A stretch of 64,000 nucleotides of DNA, taken from the NCBI GenBank assembly GCA_034401795.1, contig CM067360.1:47276260-47340259 (forward strand), written 5' to 3'. The notes beneath the pieces were generated by a model. The model saw only the letters and a program-made list of their open reading frames with translations. It was not told the DNA's origin and searched no databases. The position numbers and the translations under genes were made by a program. Origin of the DNA: Chaetoderma sp. LZ-2023a. Lineage: Eukaryota > Mollusca > Caudofoveata > Chaetodermatida > Chaetodermatidae. Shown here piece after piece: positions 49,624 through 56,200 of the stretch (positions are counted from its first letter, which is position 1; every line of letters starts with the position of its first letter).

Positions 49624-52525
49624 AACCCCAGTCAAATTAGTTTCAAAATATTTAACAGAAACTATTAAATAATAAAGACTTACAATTCGTACAACAACGC
49701 ATAGTCCATCTTCAATTATGCGTTCGTGGCGTACTTATCTACGTCATTCATGATGTCATTGATTATGATGTCATTCTACACTTCACATAGTTAATTATGA
49801 CATCATATGATGGATAGATAAAGTGGAAAGTTCTTATTACCTCTAAGCCAGATAGTCGTCTCTGCAAATGGACATTTCTCAATGCAACTGCAGAAGTTGT
49901 TTTGACCATCTTGTCCATTGACAAGCTAAGACAAGTCTGTTGCTGTTGTTAGTCCTCCCTCCCTCTCCCGATGGGGGCTATAGAAACATGCATCCGTCCA
50001 CATTTAGTTTCCGTTCGATAACTTCAGTTAGCTTGAATGCATTCATTTCAAATTTGGCATGTCACCTCCTTATGACAAGTCCTCAGTGGGGATTGCATAT
50101 CGGCAAAATGTGTCCAGACACACCAGAGCTATCTACCTTGATTTCTTGAAAAATCGTAAAATATGTGATTTCCGCTCAATAACTTCAGTTAACTGGAATG
50201 GATTCATTTCAAATTTGTAATGTCAACTCCTTATGAGAAGACCTCGTTGGGAATTGCATATCGGCAAAAAGTGTGTAGACCCATTGGAATTATCCCCCTT
50301 TATTTCTTGAAAAATCGTAAAATATGTGGTTTTCACTCGATAACTTCAGTTAGCTTGAATGGATTCATTTCGAATTTTGCATATCAACTCCTTATGACAA
50401 GACCTCGGTGGGGATTGCATATCGGCGAAATGTGTCCAGACACACCAGAGCTATCTCCCTTGATTTCTTGAAAAATCGTCAAATATGTGGTTTCTGCTCA
50501 ATGACTTCAGTTAACTTGAATGGATTCATTTCAAATTTGTAATGTCAACTCCTTATGAGAAGACCTCGGTGTGAATTGCATATCGGCAAAATGTGTATAG
50601 AACCATTGGAATTATCCCCCTTTATTTCTTGAAAAATCGTAAAATATGTGGTTTCCGCTCGATAACTTCAGTTAGCTTGAATGGATTCATTTCAAATTTT
50701 GCATGTCAACTCCTTATGACAAGACCTCAGTGGGGATTGCATATCGGCGAAATGTGTCCAGACACACCAGAGCTATCTCCCTTGATTTCTTGAAAAATCG
50801 TCAAATATGTGGTTTCTGCTCAATGACTTCAGTTAACTTGAATGGATTCATTTCAAATTTGTAATGTCAACTCCTTATGAGAAGACCTCGGTGTGAATTG
50901 CATATCGGCAAAATGTGTATAGAACCATTGGAATTATCCCCCTTTATTTCTTGAAAAATCGTAAAATATATGGTTTCCGCTCGATAACTTCAGTTAGCTT
51001 GAATGGATTCATTTCAAATTTTGCATGTCAACTCCTTATGACAAGACCTCAGTGGGGATTGCATATCGGCAAAATGTGTCCAGACCCACCAGAGTTATCC
51101 CCCCTGGTTTCTTGAAAAATCGTAAAATATTTGGTTTCCGCTTGATAACTTGTTAGTTTGAATGGATTCATTTCAAATTTGGAATGTCAACTCTTATGAC
51201 AAGACCTCGGTGGGTATTGCATGAGACACCAGAGTTATCCCCTTTATTTCTTGAAAAATAAAATATTTGGTTTCCGCACGTTAACTTCAGTTAGTTTGAA
51301 TGGATTCATTTCAAATTTGAAATGTGAACTCCATATGACAAGACCTTGGTGGTGATTGCATATCGGCAAAATGTGTCCAGATCGACACCAGAGTTATCTC
51401 CCTTGTTGGATTTATAAAATTGGGGGTGTATTAAAAAGCCCTGGTTGGGTGATGACTGTGACCAGAACTGGTCTTTTATTTATCTTCTGTTAGGTCAATC
51501 GGATGAGGGTGGTAACATTATGGAACGGTTGTCAATCAAAATGGCGGATGCGTCGGAATTTCACAGTCAGGTTCATGACATGGTGCTACTGCTGGACAAC
51601 ACACTCATACTTATGGTCAGTAATAAACATATGCTAAATACATTCAAACCTGGTTACAGCAGACACCTGCCTTTGGGGACAAAGATGGTGATTCTTTAAC
51701 CCTTGAACATTTTGTTTAATGGCAGAATTCGATCAGGAAAATCAAATATTTGCTTATTAACTGTCAATTTGCAGGCCAAGAGTTATTAAACCAGGCATTC
51801 TAGTGGCGAATTTTCAAAAATGGTGTCAAAATTGGTTTGCAAATGAGCATCCTTCAAGACCATCGCAGAGGCTGATTTTGATTGGTATAACAAGTAGAGT
51901 GAAAATTAATCGTCATACAGCTGGTCATGTTAAAGAATAACTAATGTATTTAAAAGTTATTTATCAGGACAAATGGATGAATCCACTTTTAACTATGCTC
52001 CACCCATCTCTAGCTCGGCTCCGCCCATGCTTTGCCCGTGTTGGGATCGATTGAAGTCTGAACTTCCTGAATCTCAACTTCCAGAAAACTATACAGGTAA
52101 GTTGTTAATATTTTGAAACTAATTTGACTGGGTGCTGTTGCTGTCTATTGCAGCAACAACGCCCAGTCAAATTAGTTTCAAAATGTTCAACAGAATGGTT
52201 TTAAGTAGTAAAGACATACAATTCGTACACATGATGGACTAGTAACTCAGGAGACTTCCTAGGGACAGAGCGTCTCTAAGTTGATAGAACTTGTGCCCAA
52301 TCCCATTGTACATATATGTTACAATATAATATGTTAAATAAATTTAAAAACACGCTATTCATGACATATTTTAATTGTGGCGTCAGCCTACCTGGGACGT
52401 AATTGATTATAGCATCATATACGTGACTGACAGATTGTATTGCTCTATTTATTTCCTGAACCATTTAATCATAAAGATTGGTCAAGAAAATTGTGATTCT
52501 TACATACTAAATATCCAATTACAAG
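31125..52525 (+). CDS. KNTC1: KNTC1 (Rod) ortholog, 5' exons
   Basis: Exons: 31125-31253, 32477-32600, 42915-43030, 44523-44607, 45682-45765 and 51494-51615, plus a tentative 52477-52525. All have GT-AG ends and their phases agree throughout (0, 1, 0, 1, 1, 0, 1). The predicted first 236 or so residues line up with the N-terminus of vertebrate KNTC1: MTVWNHVE against MWNDIE, then GSSLYQVD against GTALYQVD, then FLVLANNSGALCVVETTS against FLLVGERSGNLHLIHVTS, then KNRQIFQKIIVKK against ENRRTYQNLVIEK. KNTC1/Rod is about 2200 residues. It forms the Rod-Zw10-Zwilch complex, the core of the kinetochore corona, which recruits dynein through Spindly and Mad1-Mad2 for the spindle checkpoint. This part is the beta-propeller that contacts Zwilch. 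Introns are long (10.3 kb for intron 2) and full of transposons. The rest of the gene lies beyond the window or beyond the DIRS copies at 53-64 kb. Confidence 0.85.
31410..32050. other. intron 1 sequence, no other gene
   Basis: It contains several GCCCAGT phrases near 31435-31630 and a GC-richer patch at 31740-31800. No coding feature is supported. Confidence 0.4.
32060..32268. mobile_element. 209-bp TTAA-type miniature element with core palindrome
   Basis: Ends are CCCTTTCACAAATAAA and TTTGTTGTTGAAAGGG, with TTAA on the left and TTAG on the right, as in piggyBac-type elements. The centre (32126-32206) is the palindrome TGAATAATTTGAAATTAATA TGACTGGAAGCC and its complement, related to the centre of the H2 family. 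Confidence 0.7.
32477..32600 (+). CDS. KNTC1: KNTC1 exon 2
   Basis: The acceptor is TTTATTTTCACAG and the donor is GTATGT, phase 1. It reads SAVSAELACVAANSHFSIFR and ...FVQTLEF. It matches the vertebrate segment ending LQLHLVFD. Confidence 0.78.
32753..33116 (+). mobile_element. miniature element, family H2
   Basis: Ends AATGGACCTTTCCAATTTAT and AACTGGAAAGGTCTATT, with TGACATCATAATCAATG, a short central palindrome (32929-33000), and the right box ...CGAGTGATCCCGAAAC. Confidence 0.8.
33120..33480 (+). pseudogene. LINE reverse transcriptase fragment
   Basis: It reads MLMKVKMHLYDATCVPVTLY NCESWTAL, which matches the 'LY..CVLPVLLYGCETWT' block near the end of many LINE reverse transcriptases. 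It is short and interrupted by stops, with no 5' part. It abuts the right end of an H2 element. Confidence 0.6.
33618..34013 (-). mobile_element. miniature element, family H2
   Basis: It reads on the minus strand. The right-end box (AATGGACCTTTCCATTTTTA GCTATTCCCC) comes first, then the central palindrome (33738-33840), then CATTATGATGTCATTCTACA and CTCTGGAAAGGTGAATT. Confidence 0.78.
34100..34215. repeat. family H1 hairpin copy
   Basis: ATTTATCACTGGAATGTCTC, GCTCAATTATCAAGC, then AGTCATTCCAGTGATAAATT and the outer arm AGACCTGTAAATGGGCATTT. Confidence 0.6.
34311..34507. mobile_element. 197-bp TTAA-type miniature element
   Basis: TTAA (34307-34310), then CCCTTACCATTCTGATGTCAA. The right end TTGACATCAGAGTGGTAAGGG is followed by TTAA (34508-34511). 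The centre is a palindrome TTTTTCAACAAATTTGGTGG and CCACCAAAATTGTTGAAAAA. These are clean piggyBac-style ends with no coding capacity. Confidence 0.82.
34540..34695. repeat. family H1 hairpin copy, diverged
   Basis: AAATGCCCATTTACAGATCA AGAGAAGAC and AATAATCTCTTGGTTTGCAA ATGGGCATT pair as outer arms. The centre is altered. Confidence 0.6.
34765..34802 (+). repeat. (CA)n-rich microsatellite
   Basis: CACACATGCACGCACGCACG followed by (CA)n. Confidence 0.85.
34808..35373 (+). repeat. tandem repeat, about 168-bp unit, left part
   Basis: Each unit has TTTCGTTCAATAACTTTATT, TTGCTTGGAGTATTGTGACG, ACATTGGCTATGGTACTAGG and ATTATTTTGTGGGTCAGTCA. Unit starts lie near 34808, 34975, 35148 and 35303. The fourth unit is cut at TACTAGGGA by the DIRS element, and the rest of it follows at 42304. 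Confidence 0.85.
35374..35660. repeat. left inverted terminal repeat of DIRS copy D
   Basis: It starts GTTGTTATTACACCACAAAA and includes ACCGTTCAATCACTACTTGC and TAGACTGGCACCAGTCTGTA, all found in complement at the right end. Confidence 0.82.
36610..38030 (+). repeat. tandem repeat, about 100-bp unit, inside DIRS copy D
   Basis: GTAGTGTATCTGCTTCCGGT and GGTCTGTTAGATCCTGCTAA CATC recur about every 98-105 bp, roughly 13-14 times, with strong enrichment of TTCCGG. The units are diverged. Small open frames here are by-products. Confidence 0.85.
38031..39700 (+). other. pyrimidine-rich interior of DIRS copy D
   Basis: The plus strand is dominated by T and C (for example long TTCTTCTTTC and TTTTTTCTTC runs). 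No protein domain was recognised. It belongs to the decayed interior of the element. Confidence 0.6.
39840..39858 (+). repeat. poly-C tract
   Basis: A run of about 15 C followed by T-rich sequence, within copy D. Confidence 0.8.
41788..41916. repeat. internal complementary region of DIRS copy D
   Basis: The left half (GCAAGTAGTGATTGAACGGT ... GGTGTAATAACAAC) complements the left outer end. The right half (CAACAGACCCCCCTTTAGTG ... CCGTTCAATCACTAC) complements the right outer end. The halves meet with one or two extra C. Confidence 0.83.
41985..42303. repeat. right inverted terminal repeat of DIRS copy D
   Basis: Complement of the left repeat (GAATCTGTTTCCCATTTGGG, GACTGGTGCCAGTCTATACT, GTAGTGATTGAACGG), extended outward by CACTAAAGGGGAGTCTGTTG. 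Confidence 0.82.
42304..42375 (+). repeat. remaining piece of the 168-bp tandem unit
   Basis: ATACATTATTTTGTGGGTCA GTCAGCC continues the unit broken at 35373. Confidence 0.78.
42563..42789. mobile_element. miniature element, CAGCTCATAAATA family (H3)
   Basis: The left end is ACAGTACAGCTCATAAATAC. The right end TTCTAAGCTGCACTGT is its inexact complement. The centre is a palindrome TTAATTGGATTGGAAGACAT and CCAATCCAATTATGTTCAGA. It has no open frame. Confidence 0.65.
42915..43030 (+). CDS. KNTC1: KNTC1 exon 3
   Basis: The acceptor is TTCTAG and the donor is GTAAGT, phase 0. It reads SQIDTLCWSPDDTFLVLANN SGALCVVETT, a typical propeller blade. Confidence 0.85.
43060..43439 (+). mobile_element. 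miniature element, family H2, best copy
   Basis: Ends AATGGACCTTTCCAGTTTAT and ATAAACTGGAAAGGTCCATT are nearly perfect inverted repeats. Inside: ATGATGTCATAATCAACTAC, ATGACATCATAATCAATGAT GTC, the central palindrome (43230-43318), and GATCGATCGATCCCAACACA. At 380 bp it is non-coding. It lies in KNTC1 intron 3, about 30 bp after exon 3. Confidence 0.85.
43440..44200. other. intron 3 sequence, no other gene
   Basis: Phrases such as CCATCCAGAGATGTATCTCAAG resemble the CCATCTTGGAT repeat family weakly. Nothing coding is supported. Confidence 0.35.
44215..44345. repeat. H3-family element fragment
   Basis: CCAATTATGTTCAAAATAAT CAACAGAAC, then GTTAACTTATTTCTGAGCTG AACTGTA, as at the right half of 42563-42789. 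Confidence 0.5.
44523..44607 (+). CDS. KNTC1: KNTC1 exon 4
   Basis: The acceptor is CGTACAG and the donor is GTAATT, phase 1. It reads VILPPSPEDEDKNRQIFQKI then IVKKQEAN. Confidence 0.82.
44648..44812. repeat. inverted repeat with GAGCCCTT arms
   Basis: AGTTTTGTTGAGCCCTTAAT at the left pairs with TCAAGGGCTCAATAAAACTT at the right across about 120 bp. Confidence 0.55.
45333..45510. repeat. family H1 TTAA-type element, centre altered
   Basis: TTAA flanks both sides (45329-45332 and 45511-45514). Left end CCTTTAAAGGGCC, right end CGGCTTGAGCATTAACGTG. Only parts of the hairpin arms remain. Confidence 0.6.
45682..45765 (+). CDS. KNTC1: KNTC1 exon 5
   Basis: The acceptor is TTTTCGCTCAG and the donor is GTAAGT, phase 1. 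It reads NAYDLLILSQKGQICIFTGI then TAKLMAE, matching TYYMLLLTYSGFFYITNLQL of vertebrates. Confidence 0.83.
45825..46043. mobile_element. family H1 TTAA-type hairpin element, well preserved
   Basis: TTAA then CCCTTTCGTGACGAAACCGG. Then the arm TTTGCAGTCCAAGAGAAGAC, then AATGACTGGCTCGGTAACCG AGCAGTCATTACAGTGG, then the complementary arm CTTCTTAGCCTGCAAATGG. TTAA follows at 46044. It sits in KNTC1 intron 5, 59 bp after exon 5. Confidence 0.7.
46232..47130. repeat. GTGTTAACAC-rich inverted-repeat element(s)
   Basis: GAGGTCAAGTCTGGGTGTTA GTGTTAGTG (46238) recurs near 47080. GGTCAAGTCT...AGACTTGACC forms a hairpin at 46240-46300. Inside, GGTCACGTTCGACTC (46512) and GAGTCGAACTTGAC (47018) are inverted and enclose TATAGTTAACTATAGTT-like palindromes. 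It is probably one small element nested in another. Confidence 0.5.
47131..49030. other. intron 5 sequence, no gene recognised
   Basis: AT-rich. Open frames 47225-47449, 47888-48121 and 48697-48882 have no recognisable domain or convincing splice context. Confidence 0.4.
49035..49198. repeat. GTGTTAACAC-rich element, second site
   Basis: GTTGGTGTTAACATGGCCAG, GTGTTAACACTACTGGTGTT AACACC, and the end CACCCAGATTGACCTCATCC, the complement of the GATGAGGTCAA..TGGGTG end at 46235. Confidence 0.55.
49497..49826 (-). mobile_element. miniature element, family H2, with internal poly-A
   Basis: Minus-strand copy: CTAGCTAAGCTCCACCCACA, GTTGGGATCGATCGATCCC, a run of about 24 A (near 49602-49625) where the first half of the core palindrome would be, then GATTATGATGTCATTCTACA and AAGTGGAAAG. 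Confidence 0.7.
49990..51405 (+). repeat. tandem repeat, 161-bp unit in 322-bp pairs
   Basis: Units share TTTCCGCTCGATAACTTCAG, TGAATGGATTCATTTCAAAT and GCATATCGGCAAAATGTGT. Two alternating variants are visible: one with TTATGACAAGACCTC and CAGACACACCAGAGC, the other with TTATGAGAAGACCTC and AACCATTGGAATTATCC. The same 66-codon frame reappears exactly 322 bp later (50593, 50915). There are about eight to nine units, the outer ones most degenerate. Confidence 0.9.
51494..51615 (+). CDS. KNTC1: KNTC1 exon 6
   Basis: The acceptor is TTCTGTTAG and the donor is GTCAGT, phase 0. It reads QSDEGGNIMERLSIKMADAS then EFHSQVHDMVLLLDNTLILM. Confidence 0.78.
51700..51895. repeat. family H1-like TTAA element, degraded
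   Basis: TTAA precedes CCCTTGAACATT (51700). Inside, CAATTTGCAGGCCAAGAG and TTGGTTTGCAAATGAGCAT are remnants of the outer arms. Confidence 0.5.
51970..52235 (-). mobile_element. miniature element, family H2, truncated
   Basis: Minus-strand copy: ATGCTCCACCCATCTCTAGC, GTGTTGGGATCGATTGAAG, then the core palindrome (52108-52195). The TGATGTCAT-containing end is missing. Confidence 0.65.
52477..52525 (+). CDS. KNTC1: possible KNTC1 exon 7
   Basis: It reads IGQENCDSYILNIQLQ in the correct phase after exon 6, resembling IIGGTGNCAFSKWEPD of vertebrates (shared G..NC). The acceptor (ATAAAG) is weak. The donor GTAAGG is good. An H1 hairpin element begins within a few bases of this donor. Confidence 0.45.
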
Positions 52526-52527
52526 GT

Positions 52528-52681
52528 AAGGGAATTCCATTTGTGAAAATTTACAACTGGAATGACTGGCTCAATCTCCGCCAGTCATTCCAGTGGTAAA
52601 TTTTCACAAATAGAATTTGTAAACTGACATTCCTCATGACCACTACAGAGGCTGATTTTTGCCAGCTTGACCATTAAATGG
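52528..52681. repeat. family H1 hairpin at the donor of putative exon 7
   Basis: TTTGTGAAAATTTACAACTG GAATGACTGGCTC pairs with GCCAGTCATTCCAGTGGTAA ATTTTCACAAAT. The right end runs to CATTAAATGG before TTAA at 52682. Confidence 0.7.
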
Positions 52682-52685
52682 TTAA

Positions 52686-53213
52686 TGACCAACCTTGTGA
52701 CTGGTCTTCTTGTGACCAATTTTGATGGCCCACACAGTGCCCATTATAGCCAGTATTTTTTAATTTTGTCTTTGAAGAATTTATGATCTTCGCTTGATTA
52801 TTATAACATAGAACAAGTGTGACACGCAATAGCTTGCGAGTTGCAACTAAAAATAGTCAATTTTGTTTTTAGTATTTTATTTTCAATTCTTCGCAATTTC
52901 ATGATTCCTGTAAATAATTTAATGTGAGTGTGTGCTCCTCTTCCCCCCCCCCCCCCACCCACGCATTTGCATTATCCTCTCATCTACTTGCTCAAATGCC
53001 TGTATGATTCATGAATTTGCTTACCTGTTTTACTTATTGTGTGGATGGGCACACATGCACTCTTCGTTTGTCTGTCTGCATGCATGCATGTATTCGTAAT
53101 AATCAGATATCACAATCTTAGGCTGTCCTTTGACATTTGATTAATAGATAATATTAATAGTTTACTTGAAGACTAGCATTTGTGTGCAAATATCATATTT
53201 TAACACTCAGCAT
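52686..53213. other. no gene recognised; poly-C tract near 52945
   Basis: About 12 C in a row (52945-52957), otherwise AT-rich intron-like sequence up to the DIRS copy. Confidence 0.4.
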
Positions 53214-54339
53214 TTCACATCAAGAGTATACTTACCACCTTGATACTCTATGATATTTCCCAAATATCGACCTAGCTTCAATAAGACTCAGAATTAAAAA
53301 GAAACCGCCCCCACTGGGCAGGTTACTCAACTGACAGTCCAGCGGATGTGCGGCGTAAACTCGCGCATGAGTAGGGCTGTCTCTTTCTCTTCTCAAATTA
53401 TTGACCTGCCATTGCAACACGCATTGATTTACCTCTTAGAATTGCATTTGTTTTGAGTTGTTTTGCAACTTGTTTTTTACTATTGTAAGAATGTCTGATG
53501 CTGCCAAGTCACAAGAGGATACGCCCGTTCCTAGCCATCAGGTGTTTAAAAATATTTTTTGATAGAAAATTTGCGTGTTGTACCGGATGGTAAAACCGGG
53601 ATTTGCACTATTATGTGGATACGTCTATATTAGGCTAGCTCATTTTGGGGGAATGCCTATATATTAGCTAGCGCATGTTGTGCTTTGTATTTTCAGACAC
53701 ATTTAGCTGATTTATGACATGGTTCACGTGTATTCTTTGTCTGAAAATTATTAAACTTGGTTTACTGGGTCCATATAATTTATTATGAGTTTGCAGAGGG
53801 AATTATTACCATAAGAAGTAATTTTTCCGCATTCTCCCCCCACCACAGGGTTTGGATTCAGGATCAGGTATTCCTGCTGTTGTTCAGTAGACTTCACTCG
53901 TTCTTCAAGAGTTTATTCTTCTGAGGTTTTATGGAGAGTAGGTTTTCAGTCATTTTATTTCTAAAAAATTTTGGAACTTTTATGACTGAGTGTGTTATTT
54001 ATCTCTCTTGATAGTTTGCATAGGTTCATTGTGTTTATAAAGTTCATCTACTAATGAATCTTTGTTGGAGTGTGGAGTCTAGCAATCACCTCTCAAGGAT
54101 TTAAGTTCAAATTCTAATTGTCTCCCTTCATGAAGAAGAATAAGAAGTTTTTAGGATTTGTTTACCTTTTGTCAGGTCCATAGTTTTTTCTATAGGTCTA
54201 GCTTGTCTTTTTCATCTACGAGTCTAAGATTTCCTTAAGGAATTTATTAGCCTTCTGCAATTGATTTTTTGGTTCGTCATAACTAAAATCTAATTGTTTC
54301 CGTTTGTGTCCTTCAGAGGGTTATTGAAAACAAATGGCA

Positions 54340-56200
54340 TTCCTGCCACCGATTCGTGAAGGCCCGCTATTTCCCTCATGACTGCACTAGGTGCAGTATG
54401 TGCAGGCCTTTGCTAAATAGCCATGTGTGTGAGTCGTGGCCGGTGGAGGTGTTTACTGATTTCATTAATCAGCAGGTAGAGGACCGGGTGGTGGATGAAA
54501 AGAGGCGACTTGACAAGGAGTCTTGTAGTAAGAAGAGGAAGGCATCCATGCCAGACATGGAGGCCTTCCATCTGGAGATGAGGGGAGAAATGAAGAAGAC
54601 AATCACGGATCTTGTCCCGGAGTTGCTTCGCAGCTTACTTCCCGGTTCAAGTTCGGCATTGTCTTCCTCATTTGCTCCAGGTCAATGTTGCCGTCTCTGG
54701 GTCTGGTTCTCTTAGGATGCCAGTTTTCGATGTAAAAGACCCAGAGATGGCTCCTGCTGGTCCAGCGCTGGGGCTTGCCTCGCCTGTGGGCCCGGGAGCG
54801 AAAGCCATGGCCTCGGACGTTCGCTTAACGAACGTTCTAGAGCAGCCTACGGCTAAAGGTATCAGCGCCTCGCGCGATATCCAGCCTGCCCAGGCCGAGT
54901 TTGATCCTTTTTCAAGCTTGGTGTCTAATCTTTCTGGGCAGGAATAAGAGGAGACTGTTATGGCCATGGAAATCCATTCCCCAGCCACCCCAGGGGGGCG
55001 CATGGGTGACCTTTTCCATGGAGCTACTTCTTCGGGAGTAGGTTTCACGGCTCAAAGGCTAGGAGCTGATGGCCATCCATACCGTATCCCTCGGCTTGCC
55101 GAGAGTTACCGTGAGGAAGGCCTGGACTATGACATCATGCATGTAGCCCCCCCCCCCCATGACGCAGTAGATCCGGCTCCTGGAATAGCCACGGCGCAAG
55201 CCATGCCGGCCCTTGCGGGTCCGTATGGCTTCCCTGGCTATCCAGGGGTATCTCCAGCTGCAGCTGCTATCCCACCAGTGAATGTGGTTGAGGACAACGA
55301 AGGCCCTAGGCTCGTTGAGCATTCACAGGTGGCCACCGAGGAGAACTGACTGGGCTGGATGCTTGCCAATGGCTGGTAAGCATCAAACCAGAACTCCAGG
55401 TGGATCCACCGGCTTCCCAGCGGGACCAGCGCCTGTGGTTGGGAGGGAAGCCGATGACGAGCACCATGCCATCTCCCGTATGCAGAGCATATCGTGGATG
55501 TGTTCGCTGTGGCAGAGACGTCCATTCAGCTGAATGGACGCCTTGCGAGGTGCCACAGCGCTGCCGTATCAGTTCTGATCTTTATCAGACATACAGCGTT
55601 GTCCCAAAGCCTTGCACGGCTGACCGTGCAGCTGTGGGCAAAGACACGCGGCCATGGTCCCGGTCTGACACAGAACCCTTGTGCGCTAACACAAATTCTG
55701 CGCTGCGGGAGATCTCGGCTCTCATGTTTCCCAGCTGCTACAGCGGGTAGTAGCAGCATCCGTGGCCTGCCAAGCATCTCTTACAGTCCAGAGAGCCATC
55801 TAAGACGGCATTAACGTGGCTCTGGATTGTATGATGAGATCCGTAACCAGGAGTTTACGGGCGAGGGGCACATTTGCCGAGGACAATTTGTGCCCCTCAC
55901 AGGACTTGTACACTCAGCTTCTTCGGACGCCGATGTCATGTCCAGGGTTGTTTGGAGGTGAAGGATGCCTACAACGCCAGCATAAGCCAGCTAGGGGGGA
56001 CCGCAGGCTCCTCCAGCACAACCCGCCAGGCAGCCAGTGTACTGAGGTGCGCATGGCGCTGGCAGAGGAGTGCAGGGTTCTGGTCGTGGGAGCCGAGCCT
56101 GAAGGGTCACACCATTGCTGCTAGGACAGCCACCAGAGATAGGGCAACACTTGCACTTCTCGGGTCCACCTCAATCCTTACGTGCACCCGTGGGAAGCCG
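54340..56200 (+). other. Gag-like region of DIRS copy B
   Basis: The Cys/His cluster (C-T-R-C-S-M-C and C-E-S-W near 54385-54440) is followed by proline- and alanine-rich coding remnants that parallel copy C. Fossil remnant. Confidence 0.55.

Noticed and set aside
50220-51115. Three similar open frames of 66-83 codons on the plus strand
   Set aside because: They repeat exactly with the 322-bp tandem period and are by-products of the satellite units, not genes.
52375-52599. 74-codon open frame taken as a whole gene
   Set aside because: Only the middle part resembles KNTC1 and has exon-like borders. The rest runs into an H1 hairpin element.
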